A DNA stretch of 64,000 bases, from contig NZ_JAPSHY010000017.1 of assembly GCF_031179285.1 (NCBI RefSeq), positions 1 through 64,000 on the forward strand, read 5' to 3'. Of this stretch, positions 34,361 through 43,865 are shown piece by piece (the first letter of the stretch is position 1; the number at the start of each line of letters is the position of its first letter). This DNA comes from Microbacterium sp. Lineage in GTDB: Bacteria > Actinomycetota > Actinomycetes > Actinomycetales > Microbacteriaceae. The notes under the pieces were generated by a model. It did not search any database and had not been told where the DNA came from. It saw nothing but the letters and a program-made list of their open reading frames with translations. The position numbers and the translations under genes were made by a program.

Positions 34361-35290
34361 GTGACGCCCGACAGCACTGACCGCGCGACGCGGATGACCG
34401 GTGCGTTCTACGCGGGTGGCGCATACATCCTGTGGGGCTTCCTCCCGCTCTACTTCCTTCTGCTGGCGCCCACAGGGCCTTGGGAGGTCGTGGCCTGGCG
34501 CGTGCTGCTGTCGTTCGTGTTCTGCCTCGTGCTGCTGACCGTCACCCGAGGCTGGGCTGCGATCCGCGCGATCATGCGTCAGCCGGCGCTGATGTGGTGG
34601 ACGGCGCTGGCGGGTCTGCTCATCTACGTCAACTGGCAGGTCTTCCTCATCGGGACCCTCAGCGACCGCATCGTCGAGACCAGCCTGGGCTACTTCGTCA
34701 ATCCCATCACCACGGTCCTCCTGGGCGTCTTCGTGCTGCACGAGCGCATCCGCCGGCTGCAGTGGGCCGCGATCGTCATCGCGGCCGTCGCCGTCGTGGT
34801 GATCATCGTCGCCTACGGGGAGTTCCCCTGGATCGCCCTGTCGCTCACGGCATCCTTCGGCGTCTACGGGCTCATCAAGAAGAAGATCGGACCCGCCGTG
34901 GACGCCGTCAGCGGACTGACCCTCGAATCGTTCTGGCTCATTCCGATCGCGATCATCCAGCTCGTCGCGGTCGCGATGACGACAGGCATCACGATGGGAG
35001 CAGGCGGCACGTGGCATACGGTCCTGCTCTCTCTGGCCGGGATCGCCACCGCCGTGCCGCTGCTGATGTTCGCCGCCGGCACCCGTCGCGTCGGACTCGC
35101 GGTCGTGGGCATGCTGCAGTTCATCACCCCGGTGATGCAGTTCGTGATCGGAGTCGTGTTCCTGCACGAGCCGATGCCGGCCGAACGATGGGCGGGTTTC
35201 ATCATCGTGTGGGTCGCGATCGCCGTCTTCGTGATCGACCTGCTGTTCGCCGGCAGACGCGAGCGCAGGCTGCGGCCCGAACTCGTCTGA
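34361..35290 (+). CDS. rarD: EamA-family transporter RarD
   Basis: A 309-residue drug/metabolite transporter superfamily protein with ten transmembrane helices in two EamA repeats. GAFYAGGAYILWGFLPLYFLLL, NWQVFLIGTLSDRIVETSLGYFVNP and the second-repeat FGVYGLIKKKIG plus LQFITPVMQFVIGVVFLHEP match RarD. Substrates of RarD are poorly known; chloramphenicol sensitivity is an old name origin only. It is monocistronic between groES and the livK-type gene. Confidence 0.92.
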   Translation: MTPDSTDRATRMTGAFYAGGAYILWGFLPLYFLLLAPTGPWEVVAWRVLLSFVFCLVLLTVTRGWAAIRAIMRQPALMWWTALAGLLIYVNWQVFLIGTLSDRIVETSLGYFVNPITTVLLGVFVLHERIRRLQWAAIVIAAVAVVVIIVAYGEFPWIALSLTASFGVYGLIKKKIGPAVDAVSGLTLESFWLIPIAIIQLVAVAMTTGITMGAGGTWHTVLLSLAGIATAVPLLMFAAGTRRVGLAVVGMLQFITPVMQFVIGVVFLHEPMPAERWAGFIIVWVAIAVFVIDLLFAGRRERRLRPELV

Positions 35291-35434
35291 TCTGTCAGCG
35301 CACCCAGCGCCACACTCGGTACCGGATCGTTAACGCAACGAAACACTTGCGACCTCTTCTCGCTCCTGCGAAGCCCTAGGGTTAGAGCACCCGACCGTGG
35401 TCACATCCACTGTTCAGTTACGCAAGGGAGCATC

Positions 35435-36688
35435 ATGAACGCATTGAAGGACTCGCGCACCGCGAGGGTCTTCGCGGGGATCGCGCTGCTCAGCGCATCC
35501 GCATTGGTCATCGCCGGCTGTGCAAGCACGCCGGAAGCGACGCCGTCCGAAGGCGGGGGTGACAAGCCGGCCGCAGACCTGACGCTGAAGCTGGGCTCGC
35601 TGCTGCCCTCGACCGGAACCCTCTCCTTCCTCGGAGCGCCCATGGAAGCGGGCGTCCAGCTCGCCGTGGCAGAGGTCAACGAGGCCGACTCCGGGGTCCA
35701 GATCGAGCTCACGAGCGAGGACGAAGGCGACCTCGACAACAAGGCATACGAGACCTCGATGACGAACCTGCAGAGCGCAGACATCACCGCGATGGTCGGT
35801 GCCGCGTCGTCGAGCGTCTCCAAGCTGGTCCTCGACGGAAACTCCGGCGCCGGCATCCTCATGGTCTCGCCGTCGAACACGTCGGCCGACTTCACCGGCA
35901 TCAACGACCTCTACTTCCGCACGGCTCCCAGCGACAACCTGCAGGGCGAGGTGCTGGCGAACGAGATCGCCGAGGACGGTCACAAGACCCTTGGCATCAT
36001 CTACCAGAACGACCCGTACGGCACCGGTCTGTTCGAGGCCATCAAGGCGACCTTCGAGGGCACCGGCGGCCAGGTCGTCGCCGAGGCGTCGTACAACCAG
36101 GGTGACGGCCAGTTCAACTCCCAGGTCGAGACGGTCGCCGCGGCGAAGCCCGATGCCGTCGCCATCGTGTCGTACGACCAGTTCGCGACGATCGCGCCGC
36201 TTCTGGGCAACGCGGGCGTCAGCACCGGTTCGCTCTACCTGGTCGACGGCAACCTCAAGGACTGGCCGGACCTCCCGGTGAGCCTCGAGGGTTCGAAGGG
36301 CACCCGTGCCGGCGCCGAGCTGCCCGACGACTTCATCGACCAGCTCAACGAGGTCTGGACGGCTGACGGCAACGAGCCGATCGACGCTCTCACCTACTCG
36401 GCCGAGGCCTACGACGCGGTGATCCTCATCGCGCTCGCTGCGCTGAAGGCGGGCTCCGTCGAGGGCGCCGACATCGCCGGTGCGATGCAGGAGGTCTCGG
36501 GCGGCAGCGGCGAGGGTGACAAGTGCACCAGCTACGCTGACTGCGCCGAGATCATCAACGGCGGCGGCACGGCCGACTACGACGGGTTCTCGGGAGAGAT
36601 CACGTTCAACGAGGACCACGACCCCGAGGGTGCTGCCATCGGCGTCTACGAGTTCGACGCTGAGAACGTCACCTCGCGGATCAAGTAA
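35435..36688 (+). CDS. livK: Branched-chain amino acid ABC transporter, substrate-binding lipoprotein
   Basis: A 417-residue periplasmic-binding-protein-like type I protein. The signal peptide ends in a lipobox (LVIAGCAST, Cys at about residue 29). LKLGSLLPSTGTLSFLGAPMEAGVQLAVAEVN, MVGAASSSVSKLVLD, GIIYQNDPYGTGLFEAIK and LTYSAEAYDAVILIALAAL follow in the order of LivJ/LivK proteins. It should capture Leu/Ile/Val or a related substrate and deliver it to the LivHM channel encoded convergently downstream. AAGGGAG precedes the ATG. The insertion GDKCTSYADCAEIINGGG near the C-terminus has two Cys. Confidence 0.92.
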   Translation: MNALKDSRTARVFAGIALLSASALVIAGCASTPEATPSEGGGDKPAADLTLKLGSLLPSTGTLSFLGAPMEAGVQLAVAEVNEADSGVQIELTSEDEGDLDNKAYETSMTNLQSADITAMVGAASSSVSKLVLDGNSGAGILMVSPSNTSADFTGINDLYFRTAPSDNLQGEVLANEIAEDGHKTLGIIYQNDPYGTGLFEAIKATFEGTGGQVVAEASYNQGDGQFNSQVETVAAAKPDAVAIVSYDQFATIAPLLGNAGVSTGSLYLVDGNLKDWPDLPVSLEGSKGTRAGAELPDDFIDQLNEVWTADGNEPIDALTYSAEAYDAVILIALAALKAGSVEGADIAGAMQEVSGGSGEGDKCTSYADCAEIINGGGTADYDGFSGEITFNEDHDPEGAAIGVYEFDAENVTSRIK

Positions 36689-36700
36689 CACCGCGAACAC

Positions 36701-36736
36701 CGAAGGGCTCCGGATGCTGGCATCCGGAGCCCTTCG
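36701..36736. terminator. Bidirectional terminator between livK and livF
   Basis: A 17-bp perfect stem (36701-36717 with 36720-36736) with a two-base apparent loop lies between two convergent genes. The stem top again is CGGATGC/GCATCCG. Confidence 0.85.
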
Positions 36737-36793
36737 TCGTGGTTGACGCTCGTCAGCCGATCGTCCGCGGTGTCGGACGAGGACGAAGCCGGC

Positions 36794-37570
36794 TCAGGCG
36801 GCGTCGGTGCCGAGCGTGCCCAGGTACAGGCCGATGACCTTGGGGTCGTTCAGCAGCTCCCTGCCGGTGCCCTCGTACGCGTCCTTGCCCTGGTCGAGCA
36901 CGTAGCCGCGGTCGCAGATCTGCAGGCAGCGCCGCGCGTTCTGCTCGACCATGATGGTGGTGACGCCAGCCTTGTTGATGTCCGAGACGCGGATGAACGC
37001 GTCATCCTGACGGACGGGGGAGAGACCGGCGGACGGCTCGTCCAGCAGCAGGACCGCGGGGTCCATCATCAGGGCCCGCGACATGGCCACCATCTGGCGC
37101 TCGCCTCCCGAGAGCGAGCCCGCCCGCTGCTTGAGACGCGAGCCGAGCTCGGCGAAGATGCCCGAGACGAACTCCAGCCGCTCCGCGTAGATCTTCGGAT
37201 TCTGGTAGAGCCCCATCTGCAGGTTCTCCTCGATGGTCAGCGACGGGAAGACGTTGTTCGTCTGCGGCACGAACGCCACCCCGCGGGCGACCAGCTTGTC
37301 GGCCTTGAGGCCGAGAATGCTCTCACCGTTGACGGTGATGTCGCCGTCTCGCACGTTGACCATTCCGAAGATCGCCTTCAGCAGCGTGGACTTGCCGGCG
37401 CCGTTCGGGCCGATGATGCCGATCAGCTCGCCCTTGCGGGCGACGAGGTTCGCACCGTTGAGGATGTTCACTCCCGGGAGGTAACCGGCGTGCACCCCCT
37501 TCAGCTCGACGACGACGCGAGCATCGGCGGCGGGGGACTCATGCTCCGCGCGCGGCGACGGATCGGTCAT
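36794..37570 (-). CDS. livF: Branched-chain amino acid ABC transporter, ATP-binding protein LivF
   Basis: A 258-residue ABC ATPase. GIIGPNGAGKSTLLKAIFG is Walker A, RAGSLSGGERQMVAMSRAL the signature, and AVLLLDEPSAGLSP Walker B with the LivF-typical PSAGLSP. QTNNVFPSLTIEENL is the Q-loop. It ends the livHMGF operon and overlaps livG by 4 bp. It couples ATP hydrolysis to amino acid import at the inner face of the membrane. Confidence 0.96.
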   Translation of the reverse strand: MTDPSPRAEHESPAADARVVVELKGVHAGYLPGVNILNGANLVARKGELIGIIGPNGAGKSTLLKAIFGMVNVRDGDITVNGESILGLKADKLVARGVAFVPQTNNVFPSLTIEENLQMGLYQNPKIYAERLEFVSGIFAELGSRLKQRAGSLSGGERQMVAMSRALMMDPAVLLLDEPSAGLSPVRQDDAFIRVSDINKAGVTTIMVEQNARRCLQICDRGYVLDQGKDAYEGTGRELLNDPKVIGLYLGTLGTDAA

Positions 37571-38580
37571 GGCTTCTCCTCATCGGTGGCCCCGGCCTGC
37601 AGTTCGGCTTCGGCCTCGTTCTCGATCTGCTGACGCAGCCGGGTGGCCTCGGCGGTCGTCGCGACGGGGATCCGGCCGGTCACCGCGCCGAGATCCACGT
37701 CCTGGTGGGCGCCGAGGTAGGCGTCGATGACCGCGGTGTCCTCCATCACGGCCTCGGGCGGCCCCTCCGCGACGATGCGGCCCTCGGCCATCACGACCAC
37801 CCAGTCGGCGATGTGCCGCACCATGTGCATGTCGTGCTCGACGAACAGCACGGTCAGTCCCTGGTCCTTCAGGTCGAGGATGTGATCCAGCAGCGACTGC
37901 GTCAGCGCGGGGTTCACCCCGGCCATGGGCTCATCGAGCATGACCAGCGTGGGATCGCTCATCAGCGCCCTGGCCATCTCGAGGAGCTTGCGCTGCCCGC
38001 CCGAGAGGGAGGCCGCGAAGTCCTTCTCCTTGGCGTCGAGTTTGAACCGGGCGAGAAGCTCGCGGGCCTTCTTCTCGATCTCCGCCTCCTGGTCGCGCCA
38101 GAGGAACGGGAACAGGCTCGGCCAGAAGCGCTCGCCGCGCTGCGACGGAGCGCCGAGCTTCATGTTCTCCAGCACCGTGAGCAGAGACAGCGCCTTGGTC
38201 AGCTGGAAGGTTCGCACCTGACCCATCCGCGCGACCTTGAACGACGGCACGCCCGAGAGGCTCTTGCCCTCGAACGACCACGTGCCGGTGTTGGGCCTGT
38301 CGAAACCGCAGAGCAGATTGAACAGCGTCGTCTTACCGGCGCCGTTCGGGCCGATGAGCGCCGTGATCGCGCCCTTGGGGATCTCGAGGTGATCGACGTC
38401 GACCGCCACGAGGCCGCCGAAACGGCGCTGCACGCCGTCGGCGATCAGGATGGGATCGTTCTTGGCGACACCGGGGACGGCCGGGCCCTTGGCGAGCCCC
38501 GTCGTCTTGGCGCGCGGTGCGCTGCCGCCCAGCGGTGCGCTGTTCGGCACCGCGGCGGACATCTCGTTGTCAGTGGACAA
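37567..38580 (-). CDS. livG: Branched-chain amino acid ABC transporter, ATP-binding protein LivG
   Basis: A 337-residue ABC ATPase. ALIGPNGAGKTTLFNLLCGF is Walker A, AASLSGGQRKLLEMARAL the signature, LVMLDEPMAGVNPAL the LivG-type Walker B (MAGVNP). It carries about 40 extra residues at the N-terminus and a 45-residue Glu/Ala-rich C-terminal tail (TTAEATRLRQQIENEAEAELQ) not found in minimal LivG proteins. It overlaps livM by 11 bp and livF by 4 bp. Confidence 0.96.
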   Translation of the reverse strand: MSTDNEMSAAVPNSAPLGGSAPRAKTTGLAKGPAVPGVAKNDPILIADGVQRRFGGLVAVDVDHLEIPKGAITALIGPNGAGKTTLFNLLCGFDRPNTGTWSFEGKSLSGVPSFKVARMGQVRTFQLTKALSLLTVLENMKLGAPSQRGERFWPSLFPFLWRDQEAEIEKKARELLARFKLDAKEKDFAASLSGGQRKLLEMARALMSDPTLVMLDEPMAGVNPALTQSLLDHILDLKDQGLTVLFVEHDMHMVRHIADWVVVMAEGRIVAEGPPEAVMEDTAVIDAYLGAHQDVDLGAVTGRIPVATTAEATRLRQQIENEAEAELQAGATDEEKP

Positions 38581-39547
38581 AGGTCATCTCCCTCTTGTTC
38601 CCGAGGATGCCCTGCGGCCGGAAGATCACGATGAGCATCAGCACGATCCCGATGAGGATGTAGCGCACGACGTCAGCCTGGGCGCTGCTCATCGGCAGGT
38701 AGCCGGCGTTGGCCATCGCCGGAAGAAGGCTTCCGAGGAACGCGAACACGACCCAGAAGAGCACGGCGCCCAGGGTCGGGCCGAACACGGTCGCCGCCCC
38801 GCCGAGGAGCAGGATCGTCCACAGGAAGAACGTCAGCGAGGTCGAGTAGCTGCCCGGGATGACCGCCGACGGCAGAACGAAGACGATGCCGCCCAGAGCG
38901 CCGATGATGCCACCGACCACGAGGGCCTGCATCTTGTAAGCGAAGACGTTCTTGCCGAGGGACCGCACGGCGTCCTCATCCTCGCGGATGCCCTTGAGCA
39001 CGCGCCCCCAGGGGCTGCGCACCAGAGCCCACACGAACAGCACCGCGAGCGCGAGCACGACGAGGCCGAACACCCGCACCCACAGTTCGTTCTCGTTGTA
39101 GGTCCATGGGCCGAAGCCGTAGGTGCCGGGCGGGAACGGATTGATCTCGCGGAAGCTCTGGTGATAGCCCGACAGGCCGCCAGCGGAGTTCGTCCACCCC
39201 TTGAACAGCTCGGTCAGGAAGAGCAGCCGCACCACCTCGGCCGCCGCGATGGTCGCGATGGCGAGGTAGTCCGCGCGCAGGCGCAGGGTCGGGATGCCGA
39301 GGATCAGTGCGAAGACGGCGCCGCAGAGCAGCCCGACGAGCATGCCGGTCCACCAGGGGAAGCCGAACGTGAGGATCGATATGGCGTAGCCGTATCCGCC
39401 GACGGCCATGAACGCCGCCATGCCGAAGTTGAGCAGCCCGGTGTAGCCGAAGTGCACGGCGAGGCCGGTGGCGGCCAGCGCGTACGCCATCGTGGTGGGG
39501 CTGAAGAGGTATGAGGCGGTGTTGCCGAGGATGCTGCCGAAGTCCAT
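38570..39547 (-). CDS. livM: Branched-chain amino acid ABC transporter permease LivM
   Basis: A 325-residue membrane permease with about eight to nine helices. HFGYTGLLNFGMAAFMAVGGYGYAI (about residues 32-56), the LRADYLAIATIAAAEVVRLL block and GIREDEDAVRSLGKNVFAYKMQAL (the EAA-like cytoplasmic coupling loop) identify LivM. It pairs with the LivH-type permease 3 bp upstream in the operon. Confidence 0.95.
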   Translation of the reverse strand: MDFGSILGNTASYLFSPTTMAYALAATGLAVHFGYTGLLNFGMAAFMAVGGYGYAISILTFGFPWWTGMLVGLLCGAVFALILGIPTLRLRADYLAIATIAAAEVVRLLFLTELFKGWTNSAGGLSGYHQSFREINPFPPGTYGFGPWTYNENELWVRVFGLVVLALAVLFVWALVRSPWGRVLKGIREDEDAVRSLGKNVFAYKMQALVVGGIIGALGGIVFVLPSAVIPGSYSTSLTFFLWTILLLGGAATVFGPTLGAVLFWVVFAFLGSLLPAMANAGYLPMSSAQADVVRYILIGIVLMLIVIFRPQGILGNKREMTFVH

Positions 39548-39550
39548 GCG

Positions 39551-40903
39551 TCAGCCCAGCCTTTCCCTGCGTCCGAGGATGCCCTGCGGCCGCACGAGCA
39601 GGATCACGATCAGTGCGACGAGAGCGGTGCCGTATTTGAGGTCGGAGGGGACTCCGAGCAGCGTCGAGACCTCGACCGCGAGGCCGACGATGATCGATCC
39701 GATGAGAGCGCCGAGCGCCGAGCCCAGGCCGCCGAGGGTGATCGCGCAGAACATCAGCAGCAGCATCTGCATGCCCATGTCCCACTTCACACCGGGGCGG
39801 AAGTACGCCCACAGGATGCCGGACATGGCCGCCAGCACGCCGGCGATGATCCAGACGATCCGCACCACCCTGTCGACGTCGATGCCGGACGCCGCGGCCA
39901 GCTGCGGGTTGTCGGAGACGGCACGGGTGGCCTTGCCGAGGCGGGTGCGGGTGAGGAAGAACGCCATCGCCAGGATGATGACGAGGCTGGCGCTCATACC
40001 GATCAGGTCGATGTAAGACAGCGAGATCGGTCCGAATTCCATCGGCGTCGGGCTCGCACCGATCAGCTGATGGGTGCTGCCGCCGATGATGAACTGCAGT
40101 CCGTAGCGTAGGGCGAGAGAAAGCCCGATGCTGACGATCATGAGCTGCACGATGCCCAGTCCCCGATGACGCAGCGGCCGCCAGAGCCCGGCGTCCATGG
40201 CCCAGCCGAGCAGTCCTCCGGAGATGACGGCGGCGATGATGCCGAGCCACAGCGGCAGATCCCAGAACGAGCTGACGATCAACGCCACGACGCCGCCCCA
40301 GGTGACCATCTCACCGTGCGCGAAGTTCGACAGTCGCGTGGTGCCGTAGATCAGCGCCGCGCCCATCGAGGCGAGCGCCAGCAGCAGCCCGAAGTTCAGT
40401 CCGCCGACGATCCGCGACAGCAGCTGGTCCAGGAACGAGGTCGTGTCACGGACCCCCTCGCCCAGGAACAGGTTCACGATCTTCGTTCCGGTGAGACCGA
40501 ACTCGACCTCGAAGGAGGCCGTCGTCCCCGCCACCGGCTGCATCCCCTCCGGCAGCAGCGACGCATCGACGATCACGCCGTCCGGCAGTGTGTCCTCGTC
40601 GACGGTGAGGGTGTAGACGTCCTTCTCGGGCACGTACAGACGCCACTTGCCCTCGGCATCCGTCTCGGTCTCGCCGTCGAAGCCGTTGCCCTCGACGGTC
40701 ATCTCGACGCCCTCGACGGGCTCATCGTCGAACGTGATCACGCCGGCGAAGTAGAAGTCGGTGACTTCCTGGCCGTCATCGGTGGTCTCGGCTGAGGCTG
40801 GCGCCGGAGGTTGCATCAGGATCGCACCGAGCGCGATCAGGATGCCGAGGAACGCGACCGACCAGGTTCGCGCTCGCCGAACGGCGATCGTTGTGGGTCC
40901 CAC
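39551..40903 (-). CDS. livH: Branched-chain amino acid ABC transporter permease LivH with N-terminal extracellular domain
   Basis: A 450-residue fusion. Residues 1-38 are a signal peptide (SVAFLGILIALGAILMQ, APASA cleavage). Residues about 46-150 form a beta-rich domain resembling Cna-B or carboxypeptidase-regulatory repeats (YFAGVITFDDEPVEGVEM, DAEGKWRLYVPEKDVYTL). Residues 156-450 are a normal LivH permease (FGLLLALASMGAALIYGTTRLSNFAHGEM; TRLGKATRAVSDNPQLAAASGID). The GTG at 40903 has GGAGG upstream; a longer open frame continues back through guaB in antisense and is spurious. Usual LivH proteins are about 290-300 residues, so the front domain is an addition. Confidence 0.9.
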   Translation of the reverse strand: MGPTTIAVRRARTWSVAFLGILIALGAILMQPPAPASAETTDDGQEVTDFYFAGVITFDDEPVEGVEMTVEGNGFDGETETDAEGKWRLYVPEKDVYTLTVDEDTLPDGVIVDASLLPEGMQPVAGTTASFEVEFGLTGTKIVNLFLGEGVRDTTSFLDQLLSRIVGGLNFGLLLALASMGAALIYGTTRLSNFAHGEMVTWGGVVALIVSSFWDLPLWLGIIAAVISGGLLGWAMDAGLWRPLRHRGLGIVQLMIVSIGLSLALRYGLQFIIGGSTHQLIGASPTPMEFGPISLSYIDLIGMSASLVIILAMAFFLTRTRLGKATRAVSDNPQLAAASGIDVDRVVRIVWIIAGVLAAMSGILWAYFRPGVKWDMGMQMLLLMFCAITLGGLGSALGALIGSIIVGLAVEVSTLLGVPSDLKYGTALVALIVILLVRPQGILGRRERLG

Positions 40904-40919
40904 GCAACCTCCACTGTGA

Positions 40920-42656
<1,737 letters not shown>

Positions 42657-42674
42657 GCCGAAGCTCGGCTGCGT

Positions 42675-42708
42675 GAAGGGGGCGGATGCTGCGGCATCCG
42701 CCCCCTTC
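42675..42708 (+). terminator. guaB terminator
   Basis: A perfect 15-bp stem (42675-42689 with 42694-42708) with a TGCG loop, 18 nt after the guaB stop. The stem top is GCGGATGC/GCATCCGC. Confidence 0.85.
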
Positions 42709-42728
42709 CGCTTGTCGACGCTCCCGCG

Positions 42729-42734
42729 TACGGT
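42729..42734 (+). promoter_or_regulatory. -10 box for leaderless DUF2277 gene
   Basis: TACGGT, six nucleotides (GCCGGT), then ATG 42741. Confidence 0.55.
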
Positions 42735-42740
42735 GCCGGT

Positions 42741-43055
42741 ATGTGCAGAAACATCGTCCCGCTCAACAATCTCGCCCCTGCCGCGACCGACGAGGAATGC
42801 CACGATGCCGCATTGCAGTTCGTGCGCAAGATCTCGGGAGCGAACGCTCCGTCGAGGGTGAATCAGGCGACGTTCGACCGGGCCGTCGCCGAGATCGCGC
42901 AGGCCACCCGGCGCCTCCTCGACGAGCTCGTCACCTCGGCTCCGCCGAAGAACCGGCAGGAAGAGGCCGCCAAGCGCCAGGCCCGCTCGGCCGAGCGCTA
43001 CGAGGCCATCCGCGTCTTCCAGGAGCAGAAGCGGGCCGCTCGAACCGCCTCCTGA
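42741..43055 (+). CDS. DUF2277 family protein
   Basis: A 104-residue small soluble protein beginning MCRNIVPLNNLAPAATDEE, the diagnostic MCRNI start of DUF2277, followed by AALQFVRKISGANAPSRVN and FDRAVAEIAQATRRLLDELVTSAPPKNR. It is mostly helical with a charged C-terminus. The family function is unknown. It lies alone with its own leaderless promoter between guaB and an OsmC-family gene. Confidence 0.9.
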   Translation: MCRNIVPLNNLAPAATDEECHDAALQFVRKISGANAPSRVNQATFDRAVAEIAQATRRLLDELVTSAPPKNRQEEAAKRQARSAERYEAIRVFQEQKRAARTAS

Positions 43056-43143
43056 ACGATCCGCCCCACGCTGCGTGTTGCCTTCGATGACGGCGGATGA
43101 CGCGAGGTGACGAGGGTCATGGCGGCGGCGGACCGGTCGTCGC

Positions 43144-43149
43144 TACCGT
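43144..43149 (+). promoter_or_regulatory. -10 box for leaderless OsmC-family gene
   Basis: TACCGT, six nucleotides (CGCGTC), then ATG 43156. Confidence 0.55.
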
Positions 43150-43155
43150 CGCGTC

Positions 43156-43707
43156 ATGACACTTCTCCAGGACCAGATCACCGCCGTCGCCGACGTCACC
43201 GCAGAGCAGCGCGCGGAGCGCCTCACTCAGGCGGGAACGGCGTGGAACGAGCGGATCGCCGCCGACCCGGCGACCGCGGCTCTCACCTACCGGGTCACCG
43301 GCCGCGGCATCGGATCCGTCGCCACCGAGATCCAGGCGGGCAGGCATCGCTTCCTCGTCGACGAGCCCGGCGCGCTCGCCGGTGACGACGCCGCCGCCAG
43401 CCCGGTCGAGTACGCCCTGGGCGCCCTCGTCTCCTGCCAGGTCGTCGTCTTCCGCCTCTACGCTCAGGCGCTCGGTCTCACGATCGACGAGATCGAGATC
43501 ACCGCAGAGGGCGATCTCGATGTGAGGAAGCTCTTCGGCATCGACGAGTCGGGCCGCGCCGGCTTCCACGACGTCCGCGTGACGGTCGACATCACCGGCC
43601 CGGACACCCCCGAGCAGTACGAGAACCTTCGGCAGGTCGTCGACGCGCACTGCCCCGTGCTCGATCTCTTCGCGAACCCGGTCCCCACCGCCGGCGTCCT
43701 CGCCTGA
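43156..43707 (+). CDS. OsmC-family peroxiredoxin-like protein
   Basis: A 183-residue OsmC/Ohr-fold protein. PVEYALGALVSCQVVVFRLYAQALG (first active Cys near residue 95) and VVDAHCPVLDLFANPV (second Cys near residue 170) are the two redox Cys motifs, and RFLVDEPGALAGDDAAASPVEY is the arginine-loop region. It should reduce organic peroxides or act in osmotic/oxidative stress in the cytoplasm. A strong hairpin follows 40 bp downstream. Confidence 0.9.
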   Translation: MTLLQDQITAVADVTAEQRAERLTQAGTAWNERIAADPATAALTYRVTGRGIGSVATEIQAGRHRFLVDEPGALAGDDAAASPVEYALGALVSCQVVVFRLYAQALGLTIDEIEITAEGDLDVRKLFGIDESGRAGFHDVRVTVDITGPDTPEQYENLRQVVDAHCPVLDLFANPVPTAGVLA

Positions 43708-43746
43708 CACTCCGCCGCCTCCCCGGCATCCTCGCTGATCCCGGTT

Positions 43747-43809
43747 CAGGAGATGTCCCCGGGTCAGGACGATTGCCGCCGAATCGTCCTGACCCGGGGA
43801 TTTCTCCTG
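43747..43809. repeat. 28-bp palindromic hairpin (possible terminator)
   Basis: Arms 43747-43774 and 43782-43809 are complementary at 26 of 28 positions around the loop GCCGCCG. It lies 40 bp after the OsmC stop and could terminate its transcript, but it has no T tract and is much longer than the other terminators here, so a palindromic repeat element is also possible. Confidence 0.7.
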
Positions 43810-43865
43810 TCCTCGAGCCACGGCGCACGCCGTCGTCCCCGACCTGATAGCCTGGTCGGCTCGCC

